A stretch of DNA of 9,821 bases from DATLZC01 sp037444005 (GTDB lineage Bacteria > Chloroflexota > Dehalococcoidia > DSTF01 > JACRBR01): contig JBBING010000087.1 in assembly GCA_037444005.1 (NCBI GenBank), positions 1-9,821 on the forward strand, given 5' to 3'. Made by a program: the position numbers and the translations under genes. This document shows positions 1-5,372 of the stretch, in pieces; within the stretch, counting starts at the first letter, position 1, and every line of letters begins with the position of its first letter. Under the pieces are notes generated by a model. The model had not been told where the DNA came from and ran no database searches. It was given only the letters and a program-made list of their open reading frames with translations.

Positions 1-37
1 GCCCTTACTGTTTAGAGGCCTACCCCCCTCTACCATG

Positions 38-58
38 AAAAAACGGAACGCTAGTTCC
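38..58 (-). terminator. Intrinsic terminator after cysS
   Basis: Read on the minus strand, a 5-bp stem (GGAAC / GTTCC) closes a 4-nt TAGC loop and is followed by one G and six T residues. It begins 30 nt after the cysS stop codon. The stem is short, but the T6 run is conspicuous in such GC-rich DNA and the position fits the end of the cysE-cysS operon. Confidence 0.72.
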
Positions 59-88
59 TGGGACGGCGTCAGAGGCGCAGCAGACCGT

Positions 89-1474
89 TCAGTCCCTACG
101 CCGCCAGACGGTGCCCTCGGGCGTGTCTTCCAGCGCGATGCCCAGATCGAGAAGCCGCGCTCGCACCATGTCCGCCAGGGGGAACTGCTTCGCCTTGCGC
201 AGCTCGTGGCGGACGTCGATGAGGAGCTGGATGAACGGCGACGCGGCCATCGCCGTCTCTTCTTCCTCGAGGCGCAGCCCCAAAACGCCCGCCAGCTCGA
301 GCAGCTTCGCCTGCGCCCCGGCCACCGGACGGCCCTCGTCCCGCCCGCGGTTGATCTCCCGCGCCAGGTCGAACAGCGAGGCCAGCGCCACCGGCGTGTT
401 CAGGTCGTCGTCCATCGCCTCCACGAACCGCCGCGCGAAGGGCTCCGGGTCGACCGGCTCCCCCGCGCCATCGGCCCGGGCGCGCGCGGCGATCCGGAGG
501 CGCTCGACGCCCGCTTTCGCCGCCCGGAGCGCCTCCTCGGTGTAGGTCAGCGGCTTGCGGTAGTGCGACGTCAGAATCCACAGGCGGAGGGCGTCGGCGC
601 CCACCCCCGCCAGCGCCTCCCGAATCGAAACGATGTTGCCCAGCGATTTGCTCATCTTCTCTTCGCCCATCTTCACCCAGGCGTTGTGCACCCAGTAGCG
701 GACGAAGGGCTCGTGCTCGGTGAAGGCTTCCGACTGGGCGATCTCGTTCTCGTGGTGCGGGAAGATGAGGTCCTCGCCTCCGCCGTGGATGTCCAGCTCT
801 TCGCCCAGGTAGCGCAGCGACATCGCCGAGCATTCGATGTGCCAGCCCGGCCGGCCCCGGCCCCACGGGCTCTCCCACGACGGCTCGCCCGGCTTCGCCC
901 CCTTCCACAGGGCGAAGTCCATCGGGTGTTCTTTGTGCTCGCCGGGCTCGATGCGCGCGCCCGCCAGCATCGACTCTAGGCTCCGGTGCGAGAGCTTGCC
1001 GTAGTCGCGCTTGCGCTCCACCCGGAAGTACACGTCCGGCTCCTCGCTCCCCACCGCGGGTTCGGCGACATAGGCGTACCCCTTGTCGATGAGCCGCTCG
1101 ATCATGCGGATCATCTCGGGGACCTCCTCCGTAGCCCGCGGATAGACGTGCGCGGGAAGCACGTTCAGCGCCTGCATGTCCTCGTGGTAACGCTGGATGT
1201 AGCGCTCGGCGAGCTCGGCCGGACTGACGCCGAGGTGGTGCGCCCGGGCGATGATCTTGTCGTCGATGTCGGTGAAGTTCTGGACGTGGCGGACGCGGTA
1301 GCCCCGGAACTCGAGGTAGCGCCGGAGGACGTCGAACACCACATAGCTGAACGCGTGCCCGACGTGGCACTCGTCGTACGGCGTGACGCCGCAGACGTAC
1401 ATCTTGACCTCGTCGCCGGCGGGCGCGAAGGGCTCGACCTGTCGTGTGAGGGTGTTGGTGAGGCGCAGGGTCAC
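89..1474 (-). CDS. cysS: Cysteinyl-tRNA synthetase
   Basis: This class I aminoacyl-tRNA synthetase activates cysteine with ATP and loads it onto tRNA-Cys in the cytoplasm. The 461-aa length is normal for the family. The HIGH-type motif is HVGH at residues 37-40 and the KMSKS loop is at 273-277. The four zinc ligands that select cysteine are C28 (YVCGVTPYD), C215 (WHIECSAMS), H240 and E244 (FPHHENEIAQSEA). The anticodon-binding helical part follows from about residue 345 (MDDDLNTPVALASLF). The start is GTG at 1474, and its last two bases lie in the TGA stop of cysE (GTGA), so the two genes are translationally coupled. It is the last gene before the terminator at 38-58. Cys-tRNA is also the signal the upstream leader would sense, so CysS would take part in its own feedback loop. 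Confidence 0.97.
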   Translation of the reverse strand: MTLRLTNTLTRQVEPFAPAGDEVKMYVCGVTPYDECHVGHAFSYVVFDVLRRYLEFRGYRVRHVQNFTDIDDKIIARAHHLGVSPAELAERYIQRYHEDMQALNVLPAHVYPRATEEVPEMIRMIERLIDKGYAYVAEPAVGSEEPDVYFRVERKRDYGKLSHRSLESMLAGARIEPGEHKEHPMDFALWKGAKPGEPSWESPWGRGRPGWHIECSAMSLRYLGEELDIHGGGEDLIFPHHENEIAQSEAFTEHEPFVRYWVHNAWVKMGEEKMSKSLGNIVSIREALAGVGADALRLWILTSHYRKPLTYTEEALRAAKAGVERLRIAARARADGAGEPVDPEPFARRFVEAMDDDLNTPVALASLFDLAREINRGRDEGRPVAGAQAKLLELAGVLGLRLEEEETAMAASPFIQLLIDVRHELRKAKQFPLADMVRARLLDLGIALEDTPEGTVWRRRD

Positions 1475-2163
1475 GCTCGCTCCTTCTCGCGAGCGGGTCC
1501 CGCCGCGCTGCGGCTCCGCTCTTCCTCCAGTGCCGCCGTGAGGCTGCGCACCTGCTCCTCGAGCGCCTCGATGCGCCGCTCCAGCTCAGTCACGCGGTCC
1601 CACTCCGGATCGGGCAGGCGCAGCACCGTCTCATCGCCCGGGTCGTGGAACGCGACGACGTGGCCGGGCACGCCCACGACCGTGGCGTTGGGCGGGACGT
1701 TGGTGACGACGACAGAGCCGGCGCCGATGCGCGCGTTGTCGCCGATGGTGACCGCCCCGATGATGCGCGCTCCCGCGCCCACGAGCACGTTGTTCCCGAG
1801 CGTCGGGTGACGCTTCTCGCGTCGCCGGCTCGTCCCCCCGAGGTTTACGCCGTTGAGGATGTGGCAGTTGTCGCCGATGACTGCCGTTTCACCGATGACC
1901 GTCCCCATGCCGTGGTCGATAAACAGCCCCTCACCGATCTGCGCTCCGGGGTGGATCTCGATGCCCGTGAGGAAGCGCCCGATGTGCGAAATGATCCGCG
2001 GCACAAGAGGGATGCCGGCCCGGTGCAGGGCGTGGGCGAGCCGGTGGATCTGACGCGCATGAAAGCCCGGGTAGGTGAGGATCACCTCCAGGTTCGAGGT
2101 CGCCGCCGGGTCGCGCTCCCGGGCGGCGCGGATGTCGTTGGCGATGGATTTGAGCAGGGACAC
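1471..2163 (-). CDS. cysE: Serine O-acetyltransferase
   Basis: CysE transfers acetyl from acetyl-CoA to L-serine, giving O-acetylserine, the committed precursor of cysteine. The protein is 230 aa, the short form found in Gram-positives, without the extra N-terminal helical domain of the E. coli enzyme. Residues 24-69 match the family entry (EVILTYPGFHARQIHRLAH, FLTGIEIHPGA). A left-handed beta-helix of hexapeptide repeats follows, with the catalytic His at H84 (FIDHGMG). E69 stands where E. coli has its catalytic-dyad Asp143, as in Bacillus-type CysE. GGTSRRREKRHP at 109-120 is the active-site loop region, and GVPG at 164-167 closes the helix. Residues 190-215 form a heptad coiled coil (L194, I198, L201, V205, L208, L212). 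The start is GTG. The nearest purine-rich SD (AAAGGAAGG, 2186 down to 2178) ends 14 nt upstream, which is long; no in-frame start lies between, and the N-terminus matches family length. The gene overlaps cysS by 3 nt. Confidence 0.95.
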   Translation of the reverse strand: MSLLKSIANDIRAARERDPAATSNLEVILTYPGFHARQIHRLAHALHRAGIPLVPRIISHIGRFLTGIEIHPGAQIGEGLFIDHGMGTVIGETAVIGDNCHILNGVNLGGTSRRREKRHPTLGNNVLVGAGARIIGAVTIGDNARIGAGSVVVTNVPPNATVVGVPGHVVAFHDPGDETVLRLPDPEWDRVTELERRIEALEEQVRSLTAALEEERSRSAAGPAREKERA

Positions 2164-2182
2164 GGGTGTTCGCGTTGCCTTC

Positions 2183-2261
2183 CTTTCTGCCGGAGTCGTC
2201 GCGGAAACGGGGTGTATCCGCCGCCGGGCGGATCACCCCGAACGACAACAGCAGCAGAAAG
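2183..2261 (-). promoter_or_regulatory. Predicted cysteine-responsive RNA switch: long rod joining Cys codons to cysE SD
   Basis: In the minus-strand RNA, CTTTCTGC (2261-2254), which includes the first Cys codon of the leader ORF, is perfectly complementary to GCAGAAAG (2190-2183), which contains the start of the cysE SD AAAGGAAGG. A U-G and a G-C pair extend this to 10 bp. Inside it, GTCGTT (2246-2241) pairs with GACGAC (2200-2195), six pairs including one wobble. Inside that sits the 14-bp hairpin 2240-2208. The three nested helices make one rod of about 30 pairs. Its 5' side carries all four Cys codons and its 3' side reaches the cysE SD. Occlusion is partial: GAAGG (2182-2178) stays just outside. 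The pairing was read by eye and no folding energy was computed. By analogy with mycobacterial polycysteine attenuators, stalling on the Cys codons would open the rod and favour cysE-cysS translation. Confidence 0.6.
2208..2240 (-). promoter_or_regulatory. 14-bp hairpin overlapping the leader stop codon
   Basis: On the minus strand CGGGGTG-ATCCGCC pairs with GGCGGAT-(A)-CACCCCG around a 4-nt CGGC loop: two perfect 7-bp helices with a single bulged A. The leader TGA stop (2235-2233) lies in the 5' arm, so a terminating ribosome would hold it open, while one stalled at the first Cys codon would leave it free. It is followed by GTTTCC rather than a T run, so it is more likely the core of an attenuator or a translational switch than a classical intrinsic terminator. 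Confidence 0.7.
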
Positions 2262-2325
2262 CGCCGGACCACGGAGCCGGGCGGTCCGTGTCGTTCGCGC
2301 GTCCGGCGGCGGCGCCAGCGTTCAC
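2233..2325 (-). CDS. Polycysteine leader peptide of cysE-cysS
   Basis: This short ORF encodes 30 aa and starts at GTG 2325. It has a strong SD (GAGAGGAG, 2340-2333) 7 nt upstream and ends at TGA 2235-2233. The N-terminal part is Ala/Gly/Arg/Asp/Pro rich with no recognisable fold. The end reads F-C-C-C-C-R-S-G, with Cys codons TGC TGC TGT TGT at 2256-2245. Four Cys in a row followed within three codons by a stop and a strong hairpin, directly upstream of cysE and cysS, is the pattern of a leader whose translation matters more than its product. The ORF begins 30 nt after the ispF stop, so it can be read from the upstream transcript or from a nearby promoter that I cannot place with confidence. 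The inferred role is to sense uncharged tRNA-Cys through ribosome stalling. No homologue is recognised; the support is position, SD, codons and RNA pairing. Confidence 0.78.
   Translation of the reverse strand: MNAGAAAGRANDTDRPAPWSGAFCCCCRSG
2239..2297 (-). promoter_or_regulatory. Alternative leader stem competing with the rod
   Basis: CGAACGACA (2297-2289) and TGTCGTTCG (2247-2239) on the minus strand are perfectly complementary over 9 bp. Between them, CGGACC (2288-2283) can pair with GGTCCG (2270-2265), stacking directly on the 5' side. The 3' arm covers the fourth Cys codon and the following Arg and Ser codons. It takes the same bases that the rod uses at 2246-2241 and the first two bases of the 14-bp hairpin. 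The two folds therefore exclude each other in part, as expected of an attenuator with alternative states. Confidence 0.45.
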
Positions 2326-2332
2326 GACGAGG

Positions 2333-2340
2333 CTCCTCTC
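2333..2340 (-). promoter_or_regulatory. Ribosome binding site of the leader ORF
   Basis: GAGAGGAG on the minus strand, with 7 nt (CCTCGTC) before the GTG at 2325. It is a better-spaced SD than the one in front of cysE. It decides the start of the leader ORF and argues that the leader is really translated. Confidence 0.7.
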
Positions 2341-2355
2341 GTTCCCTTCAATTTG

Positions 2356-2823
2356 TCACTCTATCAACGCAACGGCCAGCGCGGCAATCCCTTCGCCCCG
2401 GCCCGTGAAGCCCAGGCCGTCAGTCGTCGTCGCCTTCACGCTCACCCGAGCGGGATCGAGCCCCATCGCCGCCGCGAGCGCGCTGCGCATACCGTCGATG
2501 TGTCCCGCGAGCCGCGGCCGCTCGGCGATCACGGTCGCGTCCACGTGTTCGACGGCGTGCCCGCGCGCCCGCAGCATCCCTGCGACGTCGGCCAGAAGGT
2601 CGACGCTGCGCGCACCGCGCCAGCGCTCGTCGTCGGACGGGAAGTGCGTCCCGATATCGCCCAGCGCAGCCGCGCCCAGCAGCGCGTCGATGACGGCGTG
2701 GGTGAGGGCGTCGCCGTCGCTGTGCCCGGCCAGCCCCGGCGCACCCTCGATGACCACGCCCCCGAGAACCAGCGGCCGCGCTTCGTCGAACCGGTGCGCG
2801 TCGAAGCCGACGCCCGTCCGCAC
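2356..2823 (-). CDS. ispF: 2-C-methyl-D-erythritol 2,4-cyclodiphosphate synthase
   Basis: IspF converts CDP-methylerythritol 2-phosphate to the 2,4-cyclodiphosphate with release of CMP, the fifth step of the MEP pathway to isoprenoids. At 155 aa it has the usual length. The metal site is visible as D8 and H10 (GFDAHRF) and H42 (within GDALTHAV). Family motifs GHSDGD (33-38), DIGTHFPSDD (56-65) and TTTDGLGFTGRGEGIA (132-147) are intact. The start is GTG at 2823, with GGAGG (2833-2829) five bases upstream in the 10-nt gap after cofE, so the two genes are in one operon. Its usual partner ispD is not adjacent; here ispF is the tail of an F420 gene cluster. The stop is followed after 30 nt by the polycysteine leader ORF. 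Confidence 0.96.
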   Translation of the reverse strand: MRTGVGFDAHRFDEARPLVLGGVVIEGAPGLAGHSDGDALTHAVIDALLGAAALGDIGTHFPSDDERWRGARSVDLLADVAGMLRARGHAVEHVDATVIAERPRLAGHIDGMRSALAAAMGLDPARVSVKATTTDGLGFTGRGEGIAALAVALIE

Positions 2824-2833
2824 CGCACCCTCC

Positions 2834-3586
2834 TCAGCGGAAGAGGTCCTTCTCCGGCTCGCGAACCAGCTCGCGGGCCGAGCCCTCGGCCGGGCGCCAC
2901 GCGAGGCCGCGCACGACGGCGACCGGCACGCGGTCGAGCTTCCCCATGACGAGCTCAGCGGCCGCCGCCAGTTCGTCCGGCCAGCACATCTGCGTCACCC
3001 GAAGCTCGTACCCGGCAGGGTCGGTCTGTCCGCTGTAGTCCTCCAACGCCGCCATGCCCGCGATCCCGATGGCGACGTTCACGAGCCCGTTCCGCCACGG
3101 CCGCCCGAAGGTGTCGGACACGATGACGGCGACGTCGCACCCCGTGAGCTCGCGCACGCGGTCCCGGACCCGCCGCGCCGAGCCGTCGGGGTCCTCCGGC
3201 AGCAGCACGACGCGCCCCGCCGCGGCGTTGGAGGCGTCGACGCCCGCATTGGCGCACACCAGCCCGTGGCGCGTCTCGCAGATGAGCACCCCGCGATCCA
3301 TGCGGACGATGCGCCGGCTCTCCCGCAGAACCACTTCCACCTGACGAGCGTCTTTCTCCCATGCGTCGGCGATCTGGCGGGCGAACGCCGACGGCTCCAC
3401 CGTCGCAAGGTCCACCACGCGGCCTTCCGCCTTTGATACGACCTTCTGCGTGACGACGATGACGTCCCCCGTGGCCGGTCGCGTTCCCTGGGCCCGCATG
3501 GCGTCGACGATGAGCGCGCCCAGGTCGTCGCCCTCCCGCACCTCGGGCAGGCCCTCGACAGCGAACACCCGCAGCTCGGCCGGCAC
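2834..3586 (-). CDS. cofE: Coenzyme F420-0:L-glutamate ligase
   Basis: CofE adds L-glutamate residues to coenzyme F420-0 using GTP, making the gamma-linked polyglutamate tail of F420. The 250-aa protein is a single CofE domain. Conserved stretches include GDVIVVTQKVVSKAEGR (40-56), CANAGVDASN (111-120) and VSDTFGRPWRNG (156-167), the last two carrying metal and nucleotide site residues of the family. The FMN-binding nitroreductase-like C-terminal domain of mycobacterial FbiB is absent. If this organism builds F420 through the dehydro-F420-0 route, the reductase must be encoded elsewhere. The start is GTG at 3586, 4 nt after the npdG stop, with only weak SD potential in the end of npdG, which suggests translational coupling. 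It ends 10 nt before ispF. Confidence 0.93.
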   Translation of the reverse strand: MPAELRVFAVEGLPEVREGDDLGALIVDAMRAQGTRPATGDVIVVTQKVVSKAEGRVVDLATVEPSAFARQIADAWEKDARQVEVVLRESRRIVRMDRGVLICETRHGLVCANAGVDASNAAAGRVVLLPEDPDGSARRVRDRVRELTGCDVAVIVSDTFGRPWRNGLVNVAIGIAGMAALEDYSGQTDPAGYELRVTQMCWPDELAAAAELVMGKLDRVPVAVVRGLAWRPAEGSARELVREPEKDLFR

Positions 3587-3590
3587 CCGT

Positions 3591-4238
3591 TCACACCCCC
3601 ACGATGCGGATGGACGCCTGCGTCCGGTACCGCCGGTTGATGTTCACGAGCAGTGGGGTGATGGCCTCGACGAAGGGCGCCGACGCTAGCCCACCGCCAT
3701 CGACGGCGCGCACGCCGCGGATGCGCTCCGCCAGCGCCGCGACCGCGGCCTTCGCGTCCGCGTCGTCCCCGCAGACGATGACGTCGGCGTCGAGCGGGAC
3801 GTCGCCTTCGAGCAGCTTGCGTGCGCTCAGGTTCTGGAAGGCGCCGACCACCCGCGCCTTCGGCAGCAGCGCCTGCGCCTCCTGCGCCGCCGAGCCCTCG
3901 GGCGGCGGCGTATACCGCACCGTCTTCCCCTCGAACGTCATCGGAACGACCGCGCTCACGACGATCCGGGCCCCGATGTCATCCGCCAGGGCCGCGAGCG
4001 TGTCGCGCATGCCCTCGTAAGGCACGGTGACGATGACGATCTCGGCCTCGCGGCAGGCGTCGGCGTTCAGGCCCGCGAACACGGGGAGCCCCTCGGCACG
4101 CTCGCGCAACTCCGCGGCCGCCGCCTCGGCTCGCTCGCGGCTTCGCGACCCGATCACGCACCGCTCGCCCGCCAGCGCCAGGCGAAACGCGAGCCCCTTA
4201 CCCTCCTCGCCCGTGCCTCCCACGAATCCGATCGTCAC
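3591..4238 (-). CDS. npdG: NADPH-dependent F420 reductase
   Basis: This enzyme passes hydride between NADPH and coenzyme F420 (the Fno/NpdG family) and supplies reduced F420 for F420-dependent oxidoreductases. The 215-aa length is typical. An N-terminal Rossmann fold is evident from GFVGGTGEEGKGLA (4-17). SRSRERA (31-37) after the second strand provides the Ser/Arg pocket expected for the NADP 2'-phosphate. VTVPYEG (70-76) and VVSAVVPM (93-100) follow, and GAFQNLSA (132-139) is the conserved F420-side segment. The start is GTG with GGAGG 11 nt upstream. The 73-nt gap after cofD contains a TATGAT hexamer, so npdG-cofE-ispF may have its own promoter in addition to readthrough from cofD. Confidence 0.9.
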   Translation of the reverse strand: MTIGFVGGTGEEGKGLAFRLALAGERCVIGSRSRERAEAAAAELRERAEGLPVFAGLNADACREAEIVIVTVPYEGMRDTLAALADDIGARIVVSAVVPMTFEGKTVRYTPPPEGSAAQEAQALLPKARVVGAFQNLSARKLLEGDVPLDADVIVCGDDADAKAAVAALAERIRGVRAVDGGGLASAPFVEAITPLLVNINRRYRTQASIRIVGV

Positions 4239-4282
4239 GTTCTGTTCACCCTCCGCGCTGCTTCCGCGTCCGAATGCGGCCC

Positions 4283-4288
4283 ATCATA
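4283..4288 (-). promoter_or_regulatory. Possible -10 box for npdG-cofE-ispF
   Basis: The minus strand reads TATGAT (five of six matches to TATAAT), 44 nt before the npdG GTG, in otherwise GC-only DNA. No recognisable -35 box lies 16-18 nt upstream. Just upstream, 4293-4310 can form a 6-bp hairpin (CGCCCG / CGGGCG, 6-nt loop) right after the cofD stop, without a T run. Confidence 0.35.
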
Positions 4289-4311
4289 CCGCCGCCCGGC
4301 GCTGCGGGCGA

Positions 4312-5241
4312 TTACAGCGCGCGGGCGGCATCGAGCGCCGTCGCCGCCAGAGCCCGCCGCCCCTCCGCGTCGCGCATCACTGTGTCCGCGATCACCGCGC
4401 GCATCCCCATCGCCTCGACCCCGGGCGCGCGCGCCTCGTCGGCGCGGTCGAGCACGAACGTCTTCGCGAGACCCGCGTACCGGCGCGCCACGCCGAGCGC
4501 GCTCACCTCCTCCCCGAGGCCGGACAGCATCTCCGCGGCCGGCGGCTGGAGGGACCTCCCCCCGATGATGGGCGACACCGCCACGACGCGAGGATGCGCC
4601 GCCACCGCCTCGCGGATGGAGCGCAGCGCCAGGATCGGCCCGACGCTCGCGACGGGGTTGCTCGGGGCGATGACGACGACGTCCGCTGCGCGGATCGCCT
4701 CGAGCACGCCCGGCGCCGGCGCCGCGTCCTCCGCGCCCTCGAAGAGGACCGCGCGCACGGCGTCGCGGGCCCGCCTCCGCACGAGGTACTCCTGGAACGA
4801 CAGCGTGCCGACATCGGTGACCACCCTCGTCCGCACGGGGTCATCGCTCATAGGGATGACCGCCGTCTCGACGCCGAGCCGGCGCGCCAGGTCGGCCGCC
4901 ACCTGCGAGAGCGTCCACCCCCTGCGCAGGAGCAGCGTCCGGTGCAGATGGGTGGCGAGGTCGCGGTCGCCGATCTGGAACCACGTCTCGCGGCCGAAGC
5001 GCGCCAGCGCTTCCAGGAATCGAAACGTCTCGCCGCGATAGCCCCAGCCCCGGTCGTCGTCGACGAGCCCGGCGAGCGCGTAGGTCACGATATCGGGGTC
5101 CGGGCTCACATAGAGGCCGTGGAACTCGTCGTCGTCGCCGGTGTTGACGATGGCGGTGACGTTCCGGGCGCCGACGGCGTCGGCGAGCCCGCGCACGAGC
5201 CGGGATCCTCCCACGCCGCCGCACAGCGCCGCGACACGCAT
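4312..5241 (-). CDS. cofD: 2-phospho-L-lactate (or phosphoenolpyruvate) transferase, F420 biosynthesis
   Basis: CofD (FbiA in actinobacteria) joins the deazaflavin Fo with the phospho-lactyl or phosphoenolpyruvyl moiety of its GDP-activated donor, giving F420-0 or dehydro-F420-0. At 309 aa it is full length. Motifs in order are CGGVGGSRLVRGL (7-19), VNTGDDDEFHGL (32-43), SPDPDIVTY (46-54), the GET/WFQIGDRDLATHLHRT block (70-102), PMSDDPVRTRV (130-140), APSNPVASVGPILA (193-206) and VSPIIGG (222-228). The first, second and fourth of these line the Fo and GDP sites. Which donor is used cannot be read from the sequence. The start is ATG with a poor SD. The gene is divergent from the response regulator, with about 130 bp between them. 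The Fo synthase and guanylyltransferase genes of the pathway are not in the window. Confidence 0.95.
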   Translation of the reverse strand: MRVAALCGGVGGSRLVRGLADAVGARNVTAIVNTGDDDEFHGLYVSPDPDIVTYALAGLVDDDRGWGYRGETFRFLEALARFGRETWFQIGDRDLATHLHRTLLLRRGWTLSQVAADLARRLGVETAVIPMSDDPVRTRVVTDVGTLSFQEYLVRRRARDAVRAVLFEGAEDAAPAPGVLEAIRAADVVVIAPSNPVASVGPILALRSIREAVAAHPRVVAVSPIIGGRSLQPPAAEMLSGLGEEVSALGVARRYAGLAKTFVLDRADEARAPGVEAMGMRAVIADTVMRDAEGRRALAATALDAARAL

Positions 5242-5302
5242 CGCCCGTCACGATAGCGCGGCGGCGCGCCTGCGGCCACGTCACGGCGCCGCCGTCTCGT
5301 GC

Positions 5303-5320
5303 GTTTCTGTTATGTGAAAC
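5303..5320. promoter_or_regulatory. Possible operator dyad upstream of the two-component operon
   Basis: GTTTC and GAAAC form a 5-bp inverted repeat around TGTTATGT, in the place of the -35 region of the TATAAT at 5339. CTGTTAT (5307-5313) within it differs at one base from the CTGTCAT half-site of E. coli PhoB, but no second half-site 11 nt away is seen. It may bind the OmpR/PhoB-type regulator encoded next door, or the dyad may be chance. Confidence 0.25.
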
Positions 5321-5338
5321 CGCGCGCCGGGCCGGGGC

Positions 5339-5344
5339 TATAAT
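5339..5344 (+). promoter_or_regulatory. -10 box of the two-component operon
   Basis: Perfect TATAAT. Transcription would start at about 5350-5352, leaving a leader of about 20 nt to the ATG at 5373. No TTGACA-like -35 box is present at 16-18 nt, which may mean the promoter needs an activator. Since the ATG at 5343 is part of this hexamer, it cannot be the translation start. Confidence 0.65.
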
Positions 5345-5372
5345 GGTGTGCGCGTTGCGGGGGCGCGAATCG

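Larger units (their letters stand above)
5242..5372. promoter_or_regulatory. Divergent control region between cofD and the response regulator
   Basis: This 131-bp spacer must drive both directions. On the plus strand it has a perfect TATAAT at 5339-5344. Upstream of that lies an imperfect AT-richer dyad (5303-5320, GTTTC-8 nt-GAAAC), the least GC-rich part of the spacer. For cofD on the minus strand no convincing -10/-35 pair is visible; TATCGT close to the ATG is the best weak candidate. Confidence 0.5.

Noticed and set aside
1..35. tRNA-like or terminator-like element at the left edge (TAGAGG / CCTCTA, 13-18 with 27-32)
   Set aside because: The 6-bp stem has no T run on either strand. The GGTAGAG and CTCTAAA strings do not sit in a cloverleaf, no T-arm is seen, and the window ends here.
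35..979. Long open frames opposite cysS, cysE, ispF, cofE and cofD (for example 35-979, 1645-2949, 2075-3436, 4027-5256 plus; 5863-6933 minus)
   Set aside because: They are antisense or out-of-frame openings caused by high GC, with Arg/Pro/Ala-rich or repetitive translations and no family motifs, while the opposite strand has complete, recognised genes.
2208..2240. Hairpin between leader and cysE as a classical Rho-independent terminator
   Set aside because: It is followed on the minus strand by GTTTCCGCG, not a T run, so a simple intrinsic terminator is not supported; Rho-dependent or translational control remains possible.
2164..2355. T-box riboswitch for tRNA-Cys upstream of cysE-cysS
   Set aside because: GGGGTGATCCGCC recalls the T-box core GGGTGGNACCGCG only loosely. 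There is no matching stem I, specifier loop or antiterminator/terminator pair, and the space is taken up by the leader ORF.
5343..5372. ATG at 5343 as the response regulator start
   Set aside because: It overlaps the TATAAT box and would lie upstream of the transcript start; ATG 5373 gives the standard receiver N-terminus.
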